The position numbers were made by a program, and so were the translations under genes. Below the pieces are notes generated by a model. The model had not been told where the DNA came from, searched no databases, and worked only from the letters and a program-made list of their open reading frames with translations. This document shows positions 6,603 to 13,292 of a DNA stretch of 14,365 bases, piece after piece; position 1 is the stretch's first letter, and every line of letters begins with the position of its first letter. The stretch is from Comamonadaceae bacterium (GTDB lineage: Bacteria; Pseudomonadota; Gammaproteobacteria; Burkholderiales; Burkholderiaceae_C), in contig CANBRV010000029.1 of NCBI GenBank assembly GCA_947372005.1, positions 1 to 14,365 of the forward strand. The letters are read 5' to 3'.

Positions 6603-8446
6603 CACCTATGCATTTATTCAAGCGCAAGAGTATTGCTCTTATTGTTTCGTTAAGTTTTGTAGGTGCCACTTTTGCACAAAGCTCTACATTAATGCGATCT
6701 ACCGAGTTACGGGTCGACAAAATGGGTTCGGCCAGCGTGATCACCGAGCTTGCTGTAGGCTCTGCGGTACAACTACTTAGCTTGGAAGGTGGCTGGGCGC
6801 AAGTACAAGCAAGTGGCAAATCAGGCTGGGTTCGTGCTAGCAGTTTAGCTTTAAATGCAGGCGCATCTAGCGCATCCACGCTTTCAGCAGGACGTGAAGC
6901 CAAAGGCAATACCGCTTTGACGCTGGGCGTTCGTAGCATTGGGGGAAAGGCCATAGAGGAACGTAGCAATCGTCATGCCCTCATCATTGGCATAGGCCGC
7001 TATGGAGATGCAAGCATCCCAGGCTTGCCCGGCGCGCATATTGATCGTGAGTCGGCAACTCAAATGGCCAAGGCCATGCAAGTACCAACCAGTAACATCA
7101 CTTACTTGCAGGATGATCAGGCAACAGCGAATGGGATACGTAATGCTCTCTCGGCACTAAATGATCGAGTCGCTGAAGGAGATCGCGTCTTTATTCATTA
7201 CTCAGGTCATGGAACGCGTTATATGGACAAAACAGCTGGAGGCTGCGTAGAGGCATTACTTGCTTACGAAGGTACTACTGATGCGACGATCCCTAACAAA
7301 GAGATGGCAACTCTACTATCGCCCATCACGAATAAAACCGATAAATTATTTGTCATGTACGATGCCTGCCACTCATGCGGCATTATCAGCAACGCATCTA
7401 CCGTTCGCACGCGCGGCATTTTTAACAAAAACGATGAGGGCGCCTTGCGCCCTAAATTCGCAGCGCTAACAGACGAGTGCAGCAAACCTGTCAATGTAAA
7501 AACACGGAACCTGCTGGTAGAGGCAGTGGCTCAAAAAACGTTACCGCAAGACATCGTGCATATTTCTAGCGCGCGTAACGATGAGGTGAGCTTTGACGAC
7601 CAAGAAAAAGGCGGGTTAGCCACCGAATTTATGCGCGACTGTATGCTGCGGGATGCAAAGGATTTAGATAAATCAGGCTCTATCAGCATCGATGAAATCA
7701 GGCAATGCGCCCAGACCAAAATTAATGATCGGATGCAGGGAGATACGCTATACAAAGCTCACAATATTTCACTGACTGGCAACGCCGATTTTGTTCCCGC
7801 TTGGTTTAGTCAGGCATCACAAACTGCACCGCAATCTGTTGCAACAACCGCCTCAACAAGCCCGGCATCAACTGCGACGACACCAACTCCAGCAACTGCT
7901 GCCGCTCCTGCCCTAACGGGCGAACAAGCTTTAAAGCGTTTATTCGATCAACGTGATGGCAAACGTAAAGTTGAAGTCACTGCGGCAAAAACTCAACTCA
8001 AAATTGGACAAGACACCGTTGATTTCAGCGTGAAATCAAATAAGGCAGGATACGTCTATGTCGCACTAGCTGGCTCGGACAATAAATCGCTTTACGTACT
8101 GTTTCCGAACGATCTCGACAAAAATAACCGTATTGAAGCCGGTCAAACCATACAGCTTCCACGCTCTAACTGGAAGGTGCGATCACAAGGTCCAGAAGGC
8201 ACCAATCAACTACTGATATTTGTGAGCGATGGACCACGCGATCTGTCTAGCCTATCGGCAAGTAAAGCAGGGCCATTTATCATGTCACTCAACAACACAG
8301 AAGGTCGGGCTGAACTTGGTGCGTTGATGAGCCGCTCTGCAACTGGCGCAGATGCTGCTTGCGTCAATACGGCTGCCCGCGCTGGTAATCCGCAGTGCTC
8401 CGATGCTTTTGGCGCTGCTATGCTGCGAATTGATGAGGTTCGATAA
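6599..8446 (+). CDS. Secreted caspase-family protease: SH3b - C14 caspase - EF-hand loop - DUF4384
   Basis: A 615-residue protein with a signal peptide (1-26, cleavage near TFA/Q). Residues about 30-85 form a bacterial SH3-like domain, ending in GGWAQVQASGKSGWVRASSL. The caspase-like peptidase C14 domain (about 124-400) begins RHALIIGIGRY and has catalytic His204 in HYSGHG and Cys257 in DACHSCG, a metacaspase-like active site. Residues 355-366 (DLDKSGSISIDE) fit a 12-residue EF-hand loop, D-x-D-x-S-G-x-I-x-x-x-E, so Ca2+ binding is possible. A Thr/Ala/Pro linker (about 405-440) leads to a C-terminal DUF4384-like domain (about 450-560) with the signature GYVYVALAGSDNKSLYVLFPN and EAGQTIQLP. 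AGGAG lies 6 bases before the ATG at 6599. The start overlaps the CHASE2 stop (ATGA). The export signal places it in the periplasm or envelope. Protease substrates are unknown. Confidence 0.88.
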   Translation: MTPMHLFKRKSIALIVSLSFVGATFAQSSTLMRSTELRVDKMGSASVITELAVGSAVQLLSLEGGWAQVQASGKSGWVRASSLALNAGASSASTLSAGREAKGNTALTLGVRSIGGKAIEERSNRHALIIGIGRYGDASIPGLPGAHIDRESATQMAKAMQVPTSNITYLQDDQATANGIRNALSALNDRVAEGDRVFIHYSGHGTRYMDKTAGGCVEALLAYEGTTDATIPNKEMATLLSPITNKTDKLFVMYDACHSCGIISNASTVRTRGIFNKNDEGALRPKFAALTDECSKPVNVKTRNLLVEAVAQKTLPQDIVHISSARNDEVSFDDQEKGGLATEFMRDCMLRDAKDLDKSGSISIDEIRQCAQTKINDRMQGDTLYKAHNISLTGNADFVPAWFSQASQTAPQSVATTASTSPASTATTPTPATAAAPALTGEQALKRLFDQRDGKRKVEVTAAKTQLKIGQDTVDFSVKSNKAGYVYVALAGSDNKSLYVLFPNDLDKNNRIEAGQTIQLPRSNWKVRSQGPEGTNQLLIFVSDGPRDLSSLSASKAGPFIMSLNNTEGRAELGALMSRSATGADAACVNTAARAGNPQCSDAFGAAMLRIDEVR

Positions 8447-8458
8447 CTCTTAAAAATC

Positions 8459-10159
8459 ATGAAGCACGTCCGTTTTCTTTTAGCGCTGATGGTGTTTGTA
8501 TTGCCTATTTTTGTGGCAAACGCACAATTGCAGAACGAGAGCCGCTTAGCGCTTCTCATTGGCAATGCCACCTATAAGTCCTCCCCGCTTCAAAACCCAG
8601 TCAATGACGTTCGCCTTATGGAGAAGGCTCTAATTGAGGCGGGTTTTACTATCATTAAAGCTGAAAATGCATCTAGGCGCGAGATGCAACGCATGGTTCG
8701 AGATTTTGGTGAGCGCCTCAAACAATCGGGCGGGGTTGGTCTTTTTTACTTTGCTGGCCATGGTGTTCAAGTTAAAGGCGCTAACTACCTTGTCCCAGTA
8801 GATGCGGACATTCGCACCGAAGACGAGGTAGCGTTTGACTCCATTGATGCGCAATCCGTTTTAGAAAAAATGGAGACGGCAAAAAACCGTATTAACCTTC
8901 TCATCTTGGATGCATGCCGAGACAACCCTTTTGCCAAAGGCTCGCGCTCTGGATCCACGGGTCTTGCGACCATGAGCGCTCCAAGCGGCTCCCTTGTTGC
9001 ATACTCAACGTCTCCCGGCTCTGTCGCATCTGACGGCGCAGGCAATAACGGTCTCTATACCCAGCATTTGGCCGCAGTTATGCGCATGCCAGATATGCCT
9101 ATTGAAGAAGTTTTTAAACGCGTTCGTGCAAACGTGCGCAAAGATAGCGCGAATCAGCAAACACCTTGGGAAAACACAGCCCTAGAAGGTAATTTTTATT
9201 TCAAAAAATCACCTCCTCCTGTTGTCGCTACTCTTGCCCCCGCTGCACAATCTGCTATTCAAGCTCCATCAGCGGCACCCAGCATAATGGCTGTAGAGCT
9301 TGCTTACTGGGATAGCATCAAAGGCAGTAATCGGCCATTTGAGCTAGAGGCTTACATTGAACAGTTTCCAAATGGCGCATTTGTCGGCTTAGCTAAAGCA
9401 AGATTGCGTGAGCTGGTCCGAGAGCTTGCTGCTGCAAAAGAGCGTGAAGAGCGAATCCTAGCTAAAGCACAAGAAGAAAAACTAACCATGGCTAAAGAGC
9501 TAGAGCTCGCACGCGCACGGGAAGCAGCTCGCGAAAAAGCTGCCTCGCTAGAACTAGCTCTAGCAGCCGCTAAGGCACAGCCAGGACAAATGGTTGCTAT
9601 GGCGACACCAGCAGCGCTCAAACCTAGTCCTACCGCAATAGCTGCGCTCAATATTGCAAACCTAGCATCAGGTCAAAACATTGGAACACTGCAAATCGTA
9701 GACCGCATGTTTAATAGCAAAGTTGATATGAGAGTGGTGGTGAGCGACAAATCCGACACATTCACCCTGCTAAGTACGGGCGACAAAATTGGGGTCGATG
9801 GGCAGGTCTTGGCTGCTCGTTTTGGAGATTTTGTATTTAGTCAGGTCACGGGCTCCCTATGGAAATTCCCACTGAAAGCGGGTGATAAGGGGCAAGCTGA
9901 TGTGAGTACAGGCAGTCTCAATGGACGCTTGCAATGGCAAGTGAAGCTTGGCGTGACTTCTAATGATTTTATTGTCCAGACCGAGTTCACAATGGTGGGC
10001 GGTAACGGTCAGATGTCAACAAGAAGTGGCACGTGGTCCGGCGACTATAGTGGCACACAACAACTTCCGAACTCTACTAGTTTTTTATTGCGTGGCTCTT
10101 CCATGCCTGCTGGGGGTAGGCTGCAAATAACAACAACCAGCTTAACGATGAAAAATTAA
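8459..10159 (+). CDS. Secreted caspase-family protease with coiled coil and beta-rich C-terminus
   Basis: A 566-residue protein. The signal peptide (1-22) ends VANA/Q. The caspase C14 domain starts with RLALLIGNATY (29-39), followed by the NPVNDV block. Catalytic His101 lies in FYFAGHG and Cys153 in LDACRDNPF; NGLYTQHL and PWENTALEGNF close the domain near 248. A Pro/Ala linker (about 250-275) leads to a module with WDSIKGS...EAYIEQFPNGAF (284-308), also seen in the next two proteins. Residues about 310-372 are rich in Ala, Glu, Lys and Arg and look like a coiled coil. The last 165 residues appear beta-rich (WKFPLKAGDKGQA, TRSGTWSGDYSGTQ) and match nothing I can name with confidence. The start is 12 bases after the previous stop without a clear Shine-Dalgarno, and the stop is 2 bases before the next gene, so expression probably depends on the operon. 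Substrate unknown. Confidence 0.87.
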   Translation: MKHVRFLLALMVFVLPIFVANAQLQNESRLALLIGNATYKSSPLQNPVNDVRLMEKALIEAGFTIIKAENASRREMQRMVRDFGERLKQSGGVGLFYFAGHGVQVKGANYLVPVDADIRTEDEVAFDSIDAQSVLEKMETAKNRINLLILDACRDNPFAKGSRSGSTGLATMSAPSGSLVAYSTSPGSVASDGAGNNGLYTQHLAAVMRMPDMPIEEVFKRVRANVRKDSANQQTPWENTALEGNFYFKKSPPPVVATLAPAAQSAIQAPSAAPSIMAVELAYWDSIKGSNRPFELEAYIEQFPNGAFVGLAKARLRELVRELAAAKEREERILAKAQEEKLTMAKELELARAREAAREKAASLELALAAAKAQPGQMVAMATPAALKPSPTAIAALNIANLASGQNIGTLQIVDRMFNSKVDMRVVVSDKSDTFTLLSTGDKIGVDGQVLAARFGDFVFSQVTGSLWKFPLKAGDKGQADVSTGSLNGRLQWQVKLGVTSNDFIVQTEFTMVGGNGQMSTRSGTWSGDYSGTQQLPNSTSFLLRGSSMPAGGRLQITTTSLTMKN

Positions 10160-10161
10160 GC

Positions 10162-11718
10162 ATGCCGAAATTTTCATATTTATCGCGGCAACTACTCATT
10201 ACAGCCCTTTGTGCCGCGGGGCTACTAACCCTCAGCGCCACAGCCCAAGCGCCAAGCGATGTGCGCATTGCCCTCATCATTGGTAACTCGGCCTACCCTG
10301 GCAATATGACGCTGGCTAATCCTTCTAACGATGCCAAAGACATGGCTGCAACGCTGCGTAATATGGGCTTTGGCGTAGTTGAAATCATCGACGGCAATCG
10401 CGTGCAGATGCTGGATGCGATTGACCGTGCGGGGAAAGCGCTCTCTAACAGACAAGGCGTGGGGATGCTGTTTTATGCAGGCCATGGCTTACAGCTCGAC
10501 TGGCATAACTTTATGATTCCTGTGGATGCAAGGCTCGCGTCCGCAGGGGATGTGGCAAAGCAAACTGTCGACATCGACGCGGTGATGAACACCTTTAAAG
10601 CAGCAGGCACCCGCATGAATATTGTGGTGCTGGATGCTTGCCGAGACAATCCATTTGCGGATGGTAAAACCGCATCGGGCAAGGGACTTGCCCCTCTGGA
10701 TGCGCCAACGGGCACGCTCCTCGCTTATGCCACCGCACCTGGTAATGTTGCACAAGACGGCACGGGCAAAAATGGCCTCTACACGGGCTTTTTGCTGCAA
10801 GAGTTGCAAAAGCCATCCGTTCGGATTGAAGACATATTTAAACGGGTCAGATTCTCAGTGCGTAAAGCAAGTAATGGTGCGCAAATTCCGTGGGAAACAA
10901 CGAGCTTAGAGGATGACTTCGTTTTTAACAGCGGCATCAAAAAAATAGTGAAGCTAACTGAAGATCAAAAAGAGAAAGCGTTCGAGATTGAAAAGGCTGA
11001 GTGGGACAATATCAAGGACAGCAAGTCTGCCGATCCGTTTTATGCGTATGTGCAAAAATATCCAAATGGACTGCTCACAGGGTCTGCGCAAGCAGCGATT
11101 GACCGAATCAGTCAAAACAAAATTGAAGCTTATCGTGACAAGCTTGGCGTGATTCAAGGTCAGACATCGGGACGATTTAAAGCAGGCGATTCCATCCAGT
11201 ATGTGCGCACCGATGGATTTACTAAAATACAAACGCAGCAAACTATTCGGATTACTTCTGTAGCTGCTGGGCTTGCAGCAACAGATGCGGGCGTTTATGC
11301 AACCCTGCAAGGTGAATGGGTGAACACTGGTGATGGGCACAATGTATTTGATCCGCCTCGCAGATACCTACCGCTAGACAGATTTGCCATCGGCCAAAAA
11401 TGGGAAGGGCGAAGTGAATATATCGACATAGGGCATGCTCAAAATATCATGAAAGATGAAGCTGAAATTGTGGCCTATGAGAGCGTCACAACTAAGGCTG
11501 GCACGTTTATGGCCTACAAAATTATTATGACAAGCAGCACTATGGTTCTCATTCCAAATCAAGGTAGCAGGCGTAGTGCGAGAATACATCGTACTTATTG
11601 GATTGTTCCTGACTACGGATTACCAATTAAAACGATCTACACGCTGCGTACAGGTACTCCATACGTTCGCGATGAATGGAGTGAAGAAGCAATTGCAATC
11701 ACGAGAGGGAAGTCATGA
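10162..11718 (+). CDS. Secreted caspase-family protease, tandem paralogue A
   Basis: A 518-residue protein with a signal peptide (about 1-28, ending SATA/QA). The caspase C14 domain runs from VRIALIIGNSAYPG (34-47) through the NPSNDAKDMAATL block. Catalytic His108 is in LFYAGHG and Cys160 in VLDACRDNPF; NGLYTGFLLQEL and PWETTSLEDDFVF (244-256) follow. The WDNIKDSKSADPFYAYVQKYPNG module lies at 281-303. The C-terminal 180 residues are different and probably beta-rich: FDPPRRYLPL, GQKWEGRS, ESVTTKAGTFMAYKI and YWIVPDYGLPIK. That order resembles DUF3108/TapB-like domains (W, then E-x-V-x-x-x-A-G-T-F, then W-x-V-P), but this is a pattern judgement only. It is about 84% identical by eye to the next protein over residues 28-303. 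It begins 2 bases after the preceding stop and overlaps the next start by ATGA. Confidence 0.88.
   Translation: MPKFSYLSRQLLITALCAAGLLTLSATAQAPSDVRIALIIGNSAYPGNMTLANPSNDAKDMAATLRNMGFGVVEIIDGNRVQMLDAIDRAGKALSNRQGVGMLFYAGHGLQLDWHNFMIPVDARLASAGDVAKQTVDIDAVMNTFKAAGTRMNIVVLDACRDNPFADGKTASGKGLAPLDAPTGTLLAYATAPGNVAQDGTGKNGLYTGFLLQELQKPSVRIEDIFKRVRFSVRKASNGAQIPWETTSLEDDFVFNSGIKKIVKLTEDQKEKAFEIEKAEWDNIKDSKSADPFYAYVQKYPNGLLTGSAQAAIDRISQNKIEAYRDKLGVIQGQTSGRFKAGDSIQYVRTDGFTKIQTQQTIRITSVAAGLAATDAGVYATLQGEWVNTGDGHNVFDPPRRYLPLDRFAIGQKWEGRSEYIDIGHAQNIMKDEAEIVAYESVTTKAGTFMAYKIIMTSSTMVLIPNQGSRRSARIHRTYWIVPDYGLPIKTIYTLRTGTPYVRDEWSEEAIAITRGKS
10243..11070 (+). repeat. Tandem duplication, copy 1 (caspase domain plus WD-IK-S module)
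   Basis: This 828-base segment aligns without gaps at protein level to 11790-12617, from the end of the signal peptide (AQAP) to YPNG. About 44 of 276 residues differ by eye count, many conservatively. The segment around the catalytic cysteine (NIVVLDACRDNPFADGKT) is identical, while the DNA differs at many third codon positions. This indicates a direct gene duplication followed by purifying selection on the protease part. Confidence 0.85.
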
Positions 11719-13253
11719 AGCCCAGCAGGATCAACACCCGCGCTTTATTCAGCATAGCTTTGCTGGCTATGCTCGCATTTCACAGTAGTGCCCAAGCCCC
11801 AAATGACGTTCGCATTGCACTCATTATTGGCAATTCGGCATACCCTGGCAACATGGCGCTGGCTAATCCTTCTAACGACGCCAAAGATATGGCTGCAACG
11901 CTACGCAACATGGGATTTGGTGTAATTGAAGTCAGAGACGCAAGCCGCGAACAAATGACAGCAGCGATAGAGCGCGCCAATAAAGCACTGAACGGTAAAC
12001 AAGGCGTGGGCATGCTGTTCTATGCCGGACATGGCCTGCAGCTTGATTGGCGCAACTACATGGTACCCGTGGATGCTAAATTAAATAGCGCCAAAGACGT
12101 GCCCACCAATACAGTCGATATTGAAGTAGTCATGAACGCATTTAAATCAGCGGGCAATCGCATGAATATTGTGGTGCTGGACGCTTGCCGCGATAACCCT
12201 TTTGCTGACGGTAAAACTGCATCAGGCAAAGGTCTTGCGCCATTAGATGCGCCTACTGGCACATTCCTCGCCTATGCAACCGCGCCAGGCAATGTGGCTC
12301 AAGACGGGGACGGAAAAAATGGACTCTATACGGGTTATTTACTGCAAGAACTGCAAAAGCCCACAGCAAGTATCGAAAACGTTTTTAAGCGCGTTCGATT
12401 TGCCGTTAGAAAAGCCAGCAACGGCGCGCAAATTCCGTGGGAAACAACTAGCCTTGAGGATGATTTTGTTTTCAATTCGGGAATTAAAAAAGTTGTCAAG
12501 CTAACTGAAGATCAAAAGGAAAAAGAGTTTGATATCGAGAAGGCTGAGTGGGACAAGATCAAAGAGAGTAAATCGGCTGATCCGTTTTATGCATTCGTGC
12601 AAAAGTATCCTAACGGACAACTCAGCCAATCAGCGATGAATGTCATTGAGCGCTTAAACGAAGCCAAAACTAAGGCTTATACCGACAAAAATGGCGTGTC
12701 CGTTGCGCGCTCCTATGCGGACATATTTCGAATCGGCGATCAAGCAGAACTTGTCCGATATGACGGCTACTCTAAGCTAGAGATCAGCCGTAGTAAACCC
12801 ACGATTAACAAAATTGAAAATGGCTTAATCTACTATAACGGCAACACAGTCGTAACGATTGCGGGAGAGCTTCAGCGACGAGGTGATGGCGTAACGTTTG
12901 ACCCGCCGCTTCTATTGCTGCCAGCGGACGGCATCGGCGTTGGCAAAAAATGGGAAGGGCGCTCGGCTTTTTCACCAACTACAGGGCCGGCAGTTGGACA
13001 AAAAAGCTGGGTTGAAAACACGGGGAAAATTACAGCCATTGAGACAATTACAGTCCCTGCTGGAACCTTTAAGGCATACCGATTTGAACGTGCCAGCATC
13101 AATCGATGGGGTTATCGCACCAAAGAAACCATGTGGGCTGAAGTCAACTCTCTAACGCGCATCAAAGCTATTTTTGAAGGCCGACCTCAGCGTGGAAATC
13201 CTGATCTATGGACAGAAGAAGCTGTATCAGTCACACGTGGTAAACCCAGTTAA
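11715..13253 (+). CDS. Secreted caspase-family protease, tandem paralogue B
   Basis: A 512-residue protein with a signal peptide (about 1-26, ending SSA/QA). The caspase C14 domain starts VRIALIIGNSAYPG (32-45), with catalytic His106 in LFYAGHG and Cys158 in VLDACRDNPF, then PWETTSLEDDFVF (241-253) and the WDKIKESKSADPFYAFVQKYPNG module (279-301). The C-terminal 180 residues share only short motifs with paralogue A: FDPPLLLLP, GKKWEGRS, ETITVPAGTFKAYRF and the closing EEAVSVTRGK. The tails therefore have a common origin but have diverged much faster than the protease domains. GAGAGGGAAG lies just before the ATG at 11715, inside the end of the previous gene, and the start and stop overlap (ATGA), which suggests coupled translation of the two paralogues. 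It is the last gene of the cluster. Both dyad residues are intact, so it is not an obvious pseudoprotease. Confidence 0.88.
   Translation: MKPSRINTRALFSIALLAMLAFHSSAQAPNDVRIALIIGNSAYPGNMALANPSNDAKDMAATLRNMGFGVIEVRDASREQMTAAIERANKALNGKQGVGMLFYAGHGLQLDWRNYMVPVDAKLNSAKDVPTNTVDIEVVMNAFKSAGNRMNIVVLDACRDNPFADGKTASGKGLAPLDAPTGTFLAYATAPGNVAQDGDGKNGLYTGYLLQELQKPTASIENVFKRVRFAVRKASNGAQIPWETTSLEDDFVFNSGIKKVVKLTEDQKEKEFDIEKAEWDKIKESKSADPFYAFVQKYPNGQLSQSAMNVIERLNEAKTKAYTDKNGVSVARSYADIFRIGDQAELVRYDGYSKLEISRSKPTINKIENGLIYYNGNTVVTIAGELQRRGDGVTFDPPLLLLPADGIGVGKKWEGRSAFSPTTGPAVGQKSWVENTGKITAIETITVPAGTFKAYRFERASINRWGYRTKETMWAEVNSLTRIKAIFEGRPQRGNPDLWTEEAVSVTRGKPS
11790..12617 (+). repeat. Tandem duplication, copy 2 (caspase domain plus WD-IK-S module)
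   Basis: Partner of the segment at 10243-11070, same length and orientation. The similarity fades upstream, in the signal peptide, and downstream of YPNG, where the two C-terminal domains differ strongly. Functional specialisation is thus expected in the tails. Confidence 0.85.
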
Positions 13254-13268
13254 CCACCACCTCACAGT

Positions 13269-13292
13269 CATGCCCCCGATAATCGGTGCATG
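13269..13292 (+). promoter_or_regulatory. Imperfect hairpin covering the uup start codon
   Basis: CATGC (13269-13273) pairs with GCATG (13288-13292), and inside it CCGA (13276-13279) pairs with TCGG (13283-13286) around a TAA loop, with a small CC/T internal loop. The right arm contains the uup ATG (13290-13292). In RNA this could hide the start codon or act as a weak terminator for the caspase operon; the downstream DNA is T-rich but has no clean T-run. It occupies most of the 36-base gap between the last caspase gene and uup. Confidence 0.4.

Noticed and set aside
6586..6969. 127-residue open frame on the minus strand
   Set aside because: It lies wholly opposite the SH3b-caspase gene, has no recognisable domain and Ser/Ala/Leu-rich antisense composition.
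8447..8458. Terminator or promoter between the first and second caspase genes
   Set aside because: Only 12 bases, no hairpin and no promoter-like boxes.
8206..8571. 121-residue minus-strand open frame across the junction of the first two caspase genes
   Set aside because: Antisense to two well-supported genes with no domain or ribosome binding site.
9352..9651. 99-residue minus-strand frame very rich in Ala and Ser
   Set aside because: A mirror of the Ala/Glu/Lys/Arg coiled-coil segment on the plus strand.
4847..13253. Known caspase-linked defence system (gasdermin, CHAT-TPR or Craspase type)
   Set aside because: No gasdermin-like, TPR, Cas7-11-like or other effector gene is seen, and the signal peptides place the proteases outside the cytoplasm.
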